DNA from: Gammaproteobacteria bacterium RIFCSPHIGHO2_12_FULL_37_34
GTDB lineage: Bacteria > Pseudomonadota > Gammaproteobacteria > DSM-16500
Assembly (NCBI GenBank): GCA_001801495.1
Contig: MGXW01000107.1
Location: 1-21,290, forward strand
DNA length: 21,290 nt
Direction of reading: 5' to 3'
Shown piece by piece: positions 1 to 6,571 of the stretch. The position numbers and the translations under genes were made by a program. Under the pieces are notes generated by a model that was given only the letters and a program-made list of their open reading frames with translations, made no database searches and was not told the origin of the DNA. The first letter of the stretch is position 1. The number at the start of each line of letters is the position of its first letter.

Positions 1-1977
1 ATAATGGCTAGGATTTCTAAATTTAGAATAGCAAACGCCCTCACCTAACTGTTTTGCTAATGCATAAACAGCCACGCCATCTCCTTTTTCCGCAAGTGGA
101 ATCAAGCGAGCAATTTGTTCTTTAATAAAATTAATATCTACAACATTTTCATCGGAAGCATTCCAGTCTAATTTATATTTTTCTTGATTAGCATGATATT
201 CCTTCTTTAAAGAAGAAAGATCTGGTATTGGTATTCCAAAAAATAAATGGGACCGTTCTCGTTGAGAAAAGCTTATCCCTTCATCAACAATTTGCTTTTT
301 AACACGTTTAATATCTTCTTCGACAGGATATCCCATTGCTAATAAAAGATTCCAACAGAATAAACTCTCCTTTAAATTTTTATAAGTAGCGATTATAAAA
401 TAGTTATTTTCTAATTTTTTATAAGACACGCCATTTTCCAATTGTATTGCTAACGCATATGCCGCAAAAGCATTGTTTTGTTGTGCTTTTATCCAAAGTA
501 ATTTAATTTGCTTCATAAGCTTTTGATAATCGTTTTCTAAGGCATCATCTTCTTTAAGCATTCTTGAATGCAAATCATATTCTTTTCTAATTGCTACATG
601 ATCCTTAATAAATTTTAAGTTTTTATAATGATGCTTAAACAAGTTGCGATTAGGATGAGTATCCAAATTTTGATGAAATTCATCTTGAATAAATTTTTCC
701 AAATATCTTTCATAAGCATGATATATTTCGATCAATTTAAGATAGTGAGATTCATCTTGCATCAAACCATTTGCACATTGAATTGCTAGGTTAAGTGCTA
801 TTGTTGATGAACGTCCTGTATGATGGTAAGACGCCATTGCGCAATCACCAATTAAAGCAATTTCACTTCCGCTTGGAAGTATTCTGATAGGAGAATCAAC
901 AGATTGAATAGTTAAGGTAAACAAAGTGACATGAAGATTTTTATTACCTTTGGTGTCCAGTTCAAAACAATCCATGGGAACACGATATTTTAAAGCGGCT
1001 TGTGCTTTTACCCATTCTAATATAGCTTCTTTTCTTTCCAATTCATCTTTTATATTTTTAATATTTGGTGTAATCATACCCACAAAATGCACCCTCAAAT
1101 ACCACTCTGGATCTTCGGATTTCCAACTATTATCATCCATATGAAAATCCGGACCATATTTTGTATGCAACCAACCCCATTTTCTTAACACAGCGATAGC
1201 CTGCTTTTTGTCTGCTTGATTAAATTGATGAAGATCATTATCTTTTCGTATTAATCTCACAGCACAATGATTTGGATAATATAGTGTATTTTCAGTTTCT
1301 ACATATCGATCCTTTCCTATGTCAGAAAAAGTAAAAGGGTTGATTGGAAGCTCTTCTTTTTTTATTGCTTCATTTATTTGGGTAATCGTTTCTCGTTTTA
1401 CCCCCTCACATATGATTAACGTATCAAATTTAAAATAATCTTCCTTTTCCTCTATTTTTTTATTTTTTACACCCACTCTATTTTCTTTTAAATGAATGGA
1501 GCTCACATAGGATTCTAAGTGCCAACTGACTGTAACATTTATTTTTTTTTCAGATTCAATATGTTCTTTAAGCGCTAACTCAAGCGAACGTAAAGAAAAA
1601 TTAATTATTTCTCCTTTTTTTTCTTGACGTAATATTTTTCTCAATAATTTTTCTCTAGCATGAAGCGGCGGATGAACAAGGGTTCCATTGCGGAAAAGTA
1701 TTCCTTTTTCATTAACTTCTATAGAATCATGAGGATAAAATATTTTTTTACAAAAATCTCCCCACTTGATTTCTTCTTTTAGAATAGAATCAGGAAAAGA
1801 TACAATTTTTTGACGCCTTTCATAAGAACTACGTTTTTCAATAAAATGAATTTCAAATTTTTTAGAACGATTATCCAAAGCTTGTGCTAATAATGACGCA
1901 ACCATCGCAAGCCCTGCGGGACCCGCCCCTATAACAACAATTTTCTCTGTATTTTCAATCAATTCGTTTTGTGGCAC
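1..1977 (-). CDS. FAD-dependent monooxygenase-like protein with Sel1-like C-terminal region (partial, 3' end outside window)
   Basis: The minus strand is open without a stop for 659 codons from a GTG at 1977 to the window edge, so the C-terminus is missing. An in-frame TAG lies just upstream, so the GTG is the first usable start; its ribosome site is weak. Residues 13-22 (IVVIGAGPAG) form the dinucleotide-binding GxGxxG of a Rossmann fold. Residues 375-378 (LIGD), followed by a conserved-looking HHTGRSS, fit the second FAD motif (GD) of the PHBH/MICAL-type flavin monooxygenase group. After about residue 490 the protein becomes helical. Two stretches (about 491-516 and 625-650) share the pattern A..G..xAxYALAxQLxxG, which resembles Sel1/TPR-like repeats. 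The substrate is unknown. The gene is more AT-rich than its neighbours and stands alone. A flavoenzyme head joined to a repeat tail would fit an effector or host-interaction protein, but that is inference. Confidence 0.72.
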   Translation of the reverse strand, partial: MPQNELIENTEKIVVIGAGPAGLAMVASLLAQALDNRSKKFEIHFIEKRSSYERRQKIVSFPDSILKEEIKWGDFCKKIFYPHDSIEVNEKGILFRNGTLVHPPLHAREKLLRKILRQEKKGEIINFSLRSLELALKEHIESEKKINVTVSWHLESYVSSIHLKENRVGVKNKKIEEKEDYFKFDTLIICEGVKRETITQINEAIKKEELPINPFTFSDIGKDRYVETENTLYYPNHCAVRLIRKDNDLHQFNQADKKQAIAVLRKWGWLHTKYGPDFHMDDNSWKSEDPEWYLRVHFVGMITPNIKNIKDELERKEAILEWVKAQAALKYRVPMDCFELDTKGNKNLHVTLFTLTIQSVDSPIRILPSGSEIALIGDCAMASYHHTGRSSTIALNLAIQCANGLMQDESHYLKLIEIYHAYERYLEKFIQDEFHQNLDTHPNRNLFKHHYKNLKFIKDHVAIRKEYDLHSRMLKEDDALENDYQKLMKQIKLLWIKAQQNNAFAAYALAIQLENGVSYKKLENNYFIIATYKNLKESLFCWNLLLAMGYPVEEDIKRVKKQIVDEGISFSQRERSHLFFGIPIPDLSSLKKEYHANQEKYKLDWNASDENVVDINFIKEQIARLIPLAEKGDGVAVYALAKQLGEGVCYSKFRNPSHY

Positions 1978-2008
1978 GGGAGTGTTCTTTGTCTATTTTT
2001 CTTTTTTT

Positions 2009-2014
2009 ATTATA
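2009..2014 (-). promoter_or_regulatory. Candidate -10 box for the FAD monooxygenase-like gene
   Basis: Read on the minus strand this is a perfect TATAAT, about 32 bases before the GTG start at 1977, within an A/T-rich leader. No good -35 hexamer lies 16-18 bases upstream (AGAAAA at 17), so the call rests on the -10 box and its position alone. Confidence 0.4.
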
Positions 2015-2066
2015 GTTCAAAAATAAGGTGATTTTCTAGATTGTGGCTCAGTACACGACAAAATTT

Positions 2067-2083
2067 CCGTTTGCCCTGAGGAG
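2067..2083 (-). repeat. Truncated half-copy of the palindromic repeat
   Basis: The 17 bases CCGTTTGCCCTGAGGAG match the left arm of the unit at 2166-2207 (CCGTTCGCCCCGAGGAG) with two differences and the same orientation. The expected central stem and right arm are absent, so this looks like a decayed or truncated copy. It lies 15 bases before the next full unit. Confidence 0.55.
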
Positions 2084-2097
2084 ATCGATTTTGTTTT

Positions 2098-2148
2098 CCG
2101 TTCGTGCTTCGAGACGCGGCACTTCGTGCCGCTCCTCAGCACGAACGG
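2098..2148 (+). repeat. Palindromic intergenic repeat, full unit A
   Basis: This is a 51-base imperfect palindrome. The outer arms CCGTTCGTGCT and AGCACGAACGG pair perfectly. A conserved asymmetric internal region follows (TCGAGAC on the left, TCCTC on the right). The inner stem GCGGCAC/GTGCCGC pairs perfectly around a TTC loop. The same layout recurs, inverted, at 2166-2207 with a different inner stem. It resembles a REP-like family of small palindromic elements. No coding potential is apparent. Confidence 0.75.
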
Positions 2149-2165
2149 ATTTATCTCATTTTAAC

Positions 2166-2207
2166 CCGTTCGCCCCGAGGAGGCTGCGAAGCAGCCGTCT
2201 CGAGGGG
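2166..2207 (-). repeat. Palindromic intergenic repeat, full unit B (inverted relative to A)
   Basis: Read on the minus strand this unit is CCCC, TCGAGAC, GGCTGC, TTC, GCAGCC, TCCTC, then GGGGCGAACGG. It shares TCGAGAC, the TTC loop, TCCTC and the CGAACGG end with unit A. Its inner stem is GGCTGC/GCAGCC instead of GCGGCAC/GTGCCGC. Both stems pair fully although their sequences differ, so the structure rather than the sequence appears to be kept. The two full units face each other 17 bases apart. Confidence 0.72.
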
Positions 2208-2283
2208 TAAAGTGTATAATTTTTTATAAATGCAGTGATTAAACCGCGCAATTATTGATTGAAATAAAGCGAGTGTTAGCTAG

Positions 2284-2341
2284 ACAAGGGTAACAATGAA
2301 TTCACCGAGAATCGTTGCATTGAATCCACTTGTGTTTTTTT
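2284..2341 (+). terminator. Terminator-like hairpin followed by seven Ts
   Basis: ACAAG (2284-2288) can pair with CTTGT (2329-2333), and CAATG (2294-2298) with CATTG (2318-2322), with partial pairing between them. Seven Ts follow (2335-2341). The stem is imperfect and no plus-strand gene lies upstream that would need a terminator. It may insulate the antitoxin promoter or be fortuitous. Confidence 0.3.
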
Positions 2342-2391
2342 AATAATGCACTACTATAGGAATATAGTAAAATATAAAATTCCTATAGTAG
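2340..2391 (+). promoter_or_regulatory. Promoter and dyad operator of the toxin-antitoxin operon
   Basis: A -35-like TTAATA (2340-2345, 4 of 6 consensus bases) and a -10-like TATAGT (2363-2368, 5 of 6) are spaced by 17 bases. A perfect 13-base inverted repeat brackets the -10 box: CTACTATAGGAAT at 2351-2363 and ATTCCTATAGTAG at 2379-2391, with 15 bases between. The right arm runs into the ribosome site AGGAG (2390-2394), seven bases before the ATG. This is the layout expected for autorepression by an antitoxin or toxin-antitoxin complex; that role is inferred from family knowledge. Confidence 0.7.
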
Positions 2392-2401
2392 GAGTAACCA
2401 T

Positions 2402-2659
2402 ATGGCCAGTCAACAAGTCAAAATCATTGGAGTAAATGGGCAAGTCTCTCTTGGCAAAGAGTTTGCGGGGAAAATGGTTTTAATTGACCAAGTAGATCAT
2501 GGTACTTGGATTATAAAATCAGGGGAATTTATTCCTGATTCTGAGAAATGGTTATATCAAGATAATCATTTATCTAAATTAGATAAAGCATTAAGTTGGT
2601 CTAAAAAAAATAAACCTAAAGATAATTTTGATCCATTTATCAAGGATGTTAAAAAATAA
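2402..2659 (+). CDS. Putative type II antitoxin, AbrB/MazE-like
   Basis: The product is a small 85-residue protein. It begins with a predicted beta-rich stretch of about 40 residues (VKIIGVNGQVSLGKEFAGK, then VLIDQVDHGTWIIKSG). This fits the swapped-hairpin AbrB/SpoVT/MazE DNA-binding fold: strand, GxxSLxKE turn, strand, xGTWxIxxG. The C-terminal half is charged and lysine-rich (KALSWSKKNKPKD), as expected for a tail that wraps a toxin. The ATG has a strong AGGAG seven bases upstream. Its stop overlaps the next start by one base (TAATG), which implies translational coupling. The perfect dyad over its promoter fits autoregulation. The family call is from pattern only and could be wrong in detail; a role as an antitoxin partner is more secure than the fold. 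Confidence 0.65.
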   Translation: MASQQVKIIGVNGQVSLGKEFAGKMVLIDQVDHGTWIIKSGEFIPDSEKWLYQDNHLSKLDKALSWSKKNKPKDNFDPFIKDVKK

Positions 2660-2958
2660 TGATTGGAATTAAAATTGATTTAAATAATCCAGAATTCCAG
2701 AAAGATTTTTTTGATTTAGAAAAAAATGAGCAAATGGCGTTCATCAAAACACTAAAAAAAATACGCGAGCTCACTTGGCAACAATTATATACGGATAATG
2801 GAATAAAATGGGAGGCGATCTTATCAAAAAAAACACGCTCTGGAGAACGTTTGTATACATTCAGATTTTCGCAAAAGTATCGAGCGGTAGCTTTACGAGA
2901 AGGCGATTTTTTTCGTTTGTTAACGTTACATGTTGATCATGATAGCGCTTATCTATAA
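2659..2958 (+). CDS. Putative type II toxin, RelE/ParE-like
   Basis: The product is a 99-residue basic protein directly downstream of, and overlapping, the antitoxin gene. The C-terminal half has the RelE/ParE-superfamily pattern: R-S-G-E-R-L-Y-T-F-R-F, then YRAVALREGDFFRLLTLHVDHDSAY, i.e. alternating strands with Arg residues and a final His/Asp-rich strand. The N-terminal half is helical and charged. RelE-type members cleave mRNA in the ribosome and ParE-type members act on gyrase; the sequence alone does not tell which applies. Candidate functional residues are the Arg pair and the HVDHD end. The last 10 bases overlap the 3' end of the convergent cystathionine gamma-synthase/lyase gene, which suggests the cassette sits tightly against the old gene border. 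Confidence 0.65.
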   Translation: MIGIKIDLNNPEFQKDFFDLEKNEQMAFIKTLKKIRELTWQQLYTDNGIKWEAILSKKTRSGERLYTFRFSQKYRAVALREGDFFRLLTLHVDHDSAYL

Positions 2959-4112
2959 ACAGCTTTAAGTGCTTCTTCCAAATCTTCTTGCAAATCTTCT
3001 ACCGCTTCAATGCCAACAGAAAGCCGAATAAAATTATCTTTTATACCAAGTTGATCGCGTTTAGCTTGTGGAAGACTAGCATGTGTCATGATAGCGGGAT
3101 GTTCAATTAAACTTTCTACACCACCTAAACTTTCTGCTAAGGCAAAAATTTTACAATGTTGAAGCATGTTTATTGTTTCTTGTTTATTGCCTTTTAATTC
3201 TAATGAAATCATACCACCAAAAAGTCGCATTTGTTTTTTAGCTAAAGCATGTTGAGGATGGCTAGCAAGCCCTGGATAAATGACACGAGATATTTTTGGG
3301 TGTTTTTCTAACCATGTTGCAAGCGCTAATGCATTTTCACAATGGCGTTGCATGCGAACCACTAATGTTTTCAATCCACGCATTGCCAAGAAGCTATCAA
3401 ATGGGGAAGCAATAGCACCAATGGCATTTTGCAAAAAACCAAGTTGCTCGGCTAAATCATCACGATTAACTATTGCGACACCGCCAATCATATCGGAATG
3501 GCCGCTTAAATATTTTGTGGCTGAATGCACAACAATTTCAAAGCCATATTCTAATGGCCGTTGGAGATAAGGTGTGGCAAATGTATTATCAACTACAGAA
3601 ATTAAACGATGTTTTTTCGCGATCTTGGCTACTTTTTTTAGATCAATCAACTGTAACATTGGGTTGGTTGGTGTTTCTACCCAAATCATGCGTGTTTCCG
3701 GTCGAATATGTTGTTCTATTTTTTCAGGTAGAGTAAAATCAACAAAACTTGTTATTAATCCTGCCGAACGATTGCGGACTTTTTCAAATAGTCGGTAGGT
3801 TCCACCATATACATCGTTGCAAACAATAACATGATCATTGGGTTTTAATAATTCCAAAACAGTTGCTGTTGCTGCCATACCGGAAGCAAAAGCATAGCCA
3901 TATTTCCCAGATTCTAAATCGGCTATACATTGTTCGTAGGCATGTCGTGTTGGATTGTTGGTTCGTGAATATTCATAGCCTTTATGTTTGCCAGGACTCA
4001 TCTGCACGTAAGTAGAAGTTGCGTAAATGGGTGTCATGATTGCACCTGTTGTTGGATCAGGCGTTTGGCCAGCATGGATGGTTCGTGTAGCGAGGTGATA
4101 TTTAGTAGTCAT
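2949..4112 (-). CDS. Cystathionine gamma-synthase / gamma-lyase (PLP-dependent transsulfuration enzyme)
   Basis: This is a full-length 387-residue member of the Cys/Met-metabolism PLP family; E. coli MetB has 386. Landmarks are ATRTIHAG (8-15), YxYSRTxNPT (46-55), ASGMAA (76-81), VYGGTYRLF (101-109), ETPTNP (146-151), VDNTFATP (174-181) and the Schiff-base lysine K200 in HSATKYLSGHSD. The segment AESLGGVESLIEHPA is of gamma-synthase/gamma-lyase type rather than beta-lyase type. Synthase and lyase cannot be told apart by eye. Pairing with a cystathionine beta-synthase gene immediately upstream favours the gamma-lyase reaction (cystathionine to cysteine). I chose the ATG at 4112. A GTG at 4172 would add 20 residues that do not align with the family and would overlap the upstream gene by 34 bases. 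The enzyme is cytoplasmic. Confidence 0.88.
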   Translation of the reverse strand: MTTKYHLATRTIHAGQTPDPTTGAIMTPIYATSTYVQMSPGKHKGYEYSRTNNPTRHAYEQCIADLESGKYGYAFASGMAATATVLELLKPNDHVIVCNDVYGGTYRLFEKVRNRSAGLITSFVDFTLPEKIEQHIRPETRMIWVETPTNPMLQLIDLKKVAKIAKKHRLISVVDNTFATPYLQRPLEYGFEIVVHSATKYLSGHSDMIGGVAIVNRDDLAEQLGFLQNAIGAIASPFDSFLAMRGLKTLVVRMQRHCENALALATWLEKHPKISRVIYPGLASHPQHALAKKQMRLFGGMISLELKGNKQETINMLQHCKIFALAESLGGVESLIEHPAIMTHASLPQAKRDQLGIKDNFIRLSVGIEAVEDLQEDLEEALKAVYR

Positions 4113-4138
4113 TGCTTCAATCTCGTCAATAGCTTCTG

Positions 4139-5095
4139 TTAATCGCGTAGCATATTCTGCTCTTTCATCCACGTATCATCAACAAATTTGCTTAAATAAT
4201 TACGAATGCTATCTGGTAAAATCACTAAACATTTTTGACCTTTCTGCAAGCGCTTAGCAGTTTGTAAAGCGGCCCATACTGCCGTGCCGGATGAGCCGCC
4301 CACCAACAAACCTTCTTCGCGAATGAGGCGTCTTGCCATTAAAAAAGAATCTTTGTCGTTTACTTTTATATATTCATCAACCAATGTGTTATCGAGTACT
4401 TCTGGGATAAAATCATAGCCAATGCCTTCTACTAAGTAAGGATAGACGTCTGTCCCACCCCCTAAAATGGAACCGTATGGATCAACGCCAATGATTTGGA
4501 TGTGAGGAATAGCTGCTTTTAGTTTTTTTGCAACACCTGTAATCGTACCGCCTGTTCCTGCCCCTATCACAACCATGGCAAGATGATGATCCATATCATC
4601 TAAAATTTCTTGTGCGGTATATTCAAAATGAGCTGCTGGATTACTAGGATTTGTATATTGATTAAGAATATGGGAATGTGGAATTTCTTTTTGCAATTTT
4701 TTAGCTAAAGAGATATGGCTATCTGGATCATTCCATTTTGCATCAGTTGGGGTACGATAAATTTTAGCACCTAGTGCTTCCAAAACAACTTCTTTTTCTC
4801 GACTCATTTTTTCTGGCATGGTGATAATAACTTTATAACCTTTTACTGCACCAACCATGGCAACACCAATACCAGCATTACCAGAAGTTGCTTCAATTAA
4901 AGTATCGCCCGGTTTTATTTTTCCCTGTTTTTCTGCATCTTCTACCATTTTGATTGCAATTCTATCTTTCACCGAACCGCCTGGATTTAAAAATTCACAT
5001 TTTCCGTATAGTTCACAGGATAATGCTTGCCCGATTTTATTTAAGGGAATAATCGGCGTATGTCCAATGGCCCCTAATATGTTATTTAATAACAT
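4139..5095 (-). CDS. cbs: Cystathionine beta-synthase (PLP core, eukaryote-like), possibly O-acetylserine sulfhydrylase
   Basis: This is a 318-residue fold-type II PLP enzyme. GGSVKDR carries the PLP lysine K43, TSGNAGIG (70-77) is the substrate loop, GAGTGGT (178-184) binds the PLP phosphate, and GGSSGT lies near the C-terminus. Several stretches follow the human/yeast CBS catalytic core rather than CysK/CysM: MPEKMSxEK, RTPTxA, SHILNQYxNxSNPxAH, GVDPxGSIL and VEGIGYDFIP. The heme-binding N-terminus and the C-terminal CBS (Bateman) domains of animal CBS are absent. The expected reaction is serine plus homocysteine to cystathionine. The gene is followed after 26 bases by the gamma-synthase/lyase, so the pair can form a transsulfuration unit. 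The TGN-to-AGN change at residue 74 is a small departure from most family members. Confidence 0.82.
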   Translation of the reverse strand: MLLNNILGAIGHTPIIPLNKIGQALSCELYGKCEFLNPGGSVKDRIAIKMVEDAEKQGKIKPGDTLIEATSGNAGIGVAMVGAVKGYKVIITMPEKMSREKEVVLEALGAKIYRTPTDAKWNDPDSHISLAKKLQKEIPHSHILNQYTNPSNPAAHFEYTAQEILDDMDHHLAMVVIGAGTGGTITGVAKKLKAAIPHIQIIGVDPYGSILGGGTDVYPYLVEGIGYDFIPEVLDNTLVDEYIKVNDKDSFLMARRLIREEGLLVGGSSGTAVWAALQTAKRLQKGQKCLVILPDSIRNYLSKFVDDTWMKEQNMLRD

Positions 5096-5114
5096 TGGTT
5101 ATTCCTTCAATTTG

Positions 5115-5603
5115 TTATTCCTCACTTTCTGGTTCAGATGGTGCGATGGTAAAATTAGAATCAGTGTATTTTGAGATATGACAAGTGAATGTGTCTGTGT
5201 TTGGAGTTAATTTGCCATTAATGGTGATATACAATGATTTACCGCGGATAATATGGCCGAAGCTTTCTAACTGACAAAAGTTTTTTATTTTTTTTATCTG
5301 ATAAGGGTCACGTCGATAAGGACTAAATTGCAATTCTGACACAGTAATTAAATAATTTCTGCCGTAAGTAAAAGCCACCCAAAAGTTTGTTCCTTTTTTT
5401 AAATCAAACAAGTAAGGAATATTTTTATTATGATCAACATCACGAACAATCAACAACCATGAAGGTTTACCGACAAAACGATGCAAACGAGTATAGATTT
5501 GAATCGTTTGCCCTAATCCTTCATTATTTTCTTCTGCATAACTAGGCAAAGATGTGGTAAGAAAAATCAGTATAAATGAATACAAGATGATATGTTTAAT
5601 CAT
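5115..5603 (-). CDS. Small exported protein of unknown function
   Basis: The product has 162 residues. It begins with a clear signal peptide: MIKH, a hydrophobic core ILYSFILIFLTTSLPS, and a likely cleavage after SYA (residue about 23). The mature part is rich in predicted beta strands and has two Cys residues (in NFCQLESFG and FTCHISKY) that could form a disulfide bond. It ends in an acidic tail (PSEPESEE). I do not recognise the family. It lies three bases after dsbB and 19 bases before the CBS gene, all on one strand. A periplasmic protein with a possible disulfide next to dsbB is suggestive, but no functional link is shown. Confidence 0.7.
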   Translation of the reverse strand: MIKHIILYSFILIFLTTSLPSYAEENNEGLGQTIQIYTRLHRFVGKPSWLLIVRDVDHNKNIPYLFDLKKGTNFWVAFTYGRNYLITVSELQFSPYRRDPYQIKKIKNFCQLESFGHIIRGKSLYITINGKLTPNTDTFTCHISKYTDSNFTIAPSEPESEE

Positions 5604-5606
5604 ATT

Positions 5607-6086
5607 TTATCTTTTTTTAAGAAGATACCCTGCTAGTATAAATAATAGTATAAACCAAATGAGTGACCATTCAGCCATATTAAGAGAAAGAAATTTCCAG
5701 CCTTGCTGAGTACATTCTGCACTACCAGCGAATATTTTTTGAGCTACTTCTTTAAAAGATAAGATTTGCAACATATATTGGATGCTGACACCGCATTCTA
5801 TATTATTTCCTGTAGAAAAATATTGTAGCCACACTTGTCTGCCAGCAAGCAAGATGCCTAAGAAAGCGGCGCATAGGGATAAAAAATTAATCGTTATACG
5901 CCCTATTTTGCGGTTGTGAACAAATATACCAATGAAAAACAATATGCCAAATAAGCCAAATGTTAGGCGTTGTAAGGTGCACAGAGGACAAGGAACAAAG
6001 TCATCCATGTATTGCAACCACATGCTGATGAATAAAAGTAAAACGACAGTTATCAAGCCTAATAAGTAAATGGATCGTGTTGCCAT
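5607..6086 (-). CDS. dsbB: Disulfide bond formation protein B (DsbB)
   Basis: The product is a 159-residue inner-membrane protein with four predicted membrane segments (about 5-25, 41-57, 66-83 and 138-156). Both periplasmic redox-active cysteine pairs are present: C33 and C36 in VPCPLCTLQR, and C98 and C125 in the second loop. These match the CxxC and second-loop pairs of E. coli DsbB (41/44 and 104/130). The family reoxidises DsbA and passes electrons to quinones. R40 follows CPLC at the place of the conserved quinone-site arginine. The gene is close to ruvX upstream (8-base gap) and to the small exported protein downstream. Confidence 0.93.
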   Translation of the reverse strand: MATRSIYLLGLITVVLLLFISMWLQYMDDFVPCPLCTLQRLTFGLFGILFFIGIFVHNRKIGRITINFLSLCAAFLGILLAGRQVWLQYFSTGNNIECGVSIQYMLQILSFKEVAQKIFAGSAECTQQGWKFLSLNMAEWSLIWFILLFILAGYLLKKR

Positions 6087-6094
6087 ATGAATTC

Positions 6095-6544
6095 CTAATT
6101 ATTTTTATCTGACTTCGCAGCTAGCCAGTTTTGTAAGATTAATTGTGCAGCGACACGGTCAACTTGTCCATCTTGAAGTGCTTGATAGCCACCTTGGGCA
6201 AACAATCTTTCACGAGCATCTTTTGTGGTTAATCGTTCATCTGTTTCATAAACAGGCAATTGATAACGTTTATGCAACGATTTAGCAAATTGTCTCGCAT
6301 GATGACTAATGGTTTGATCAGTACCATCCATGTGGAGTGGAATGCCAACAATGAGTGCATCTGGAAGCCATTTGTTAATGATTTTTGTAAGCGCATTCCA
6401 ATCAGGAATACCTGATTTTGCTTTGATTGTATCAAGTGGGCGAGCATGTTTGGTAATAGTTTGGCCAATTGCTACCCCGATGCGTTTTAAGCCAAAATCA
6501 AAACCTATAAAAATGTGAGAAGATGTTTTTGTAGTTTTTTTCAT
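6095..6544 (-). CDS. ruvX: Putative pre-16S rRNA nuclease / Holliday junction resolvase-like RuvX (YqgF)
   Basis: The product has 149 residues with the RNase H-like YqgF fold. The first strand is FIGFDFGLKRIGVAIG with the catalytic Asp in DFGLKRIG. LIVGIPLHMDG is followed by the expected VYETDERLTT with its conserved Glu/Asp. A third acidic site is DGQVDRVAAQLILQNWL near the end. The family is linked to 5' maturation of 16S rRNA and was earlier named a Holliday junction resolvase. The length is typical. It sits between a membrane-protein gene and dsbB on one strand. Confidence 0.92.
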   Translation of the reverse strand: MKKTTKTSSHIFIGFDFGLKRIGVAIGQTITKHARPLDTIKAKSGIPDWNALTKIINKWLPDALIVGIPLHMDGTDQTISHHARQFAKSLHKRYQLPVYETDERLTTKDARERLFAQGGYQALQDGQVDRVAAQLILQNWLAAKSDKNN

Positions 6545-6571
6545 TCCATAACCGAATTTGTTTTGACTACA

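Larger units (their letters stand above)
1978..2401. other. 424-base stretch without a gene between the monooxygenase and the toxin-antitoxin operon
   Basis: I see no open reading frame worth calling here on either strand. The stretch holds a possible minus-strand -10 box (2009-2014), two and a half copies of a palindromic repeat (2067-2207), a hairpin with a T-run (2284-2341), and the promoter/operator of the antitoxin gene (2340-2391). Bases 2208-2283 are A/T-rich with nothing I can identify. Confidence 0.7.

Noticed and set aside
950..1144. 64-codon plus-strand open frame
   Set aside because: It lies antisense inside the long monooxygenase-like gene, has no ribosome site and its composition is that of a shadow frame.
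3280..3798. Three overlapping plus-strand open frames opposite the cystathionine gamma-synthase/lyase gene
   Set aside because: The minus-strand gene there has complete family motifs; these are antisense shadows.
4444..4451. AGACGTCT, an exact single met box (MetJ operator unit)
   Set aside because: It is a single copy inside the CBS coding sequence. MetJ needs tandem boxes near a promoter, so this is chance.
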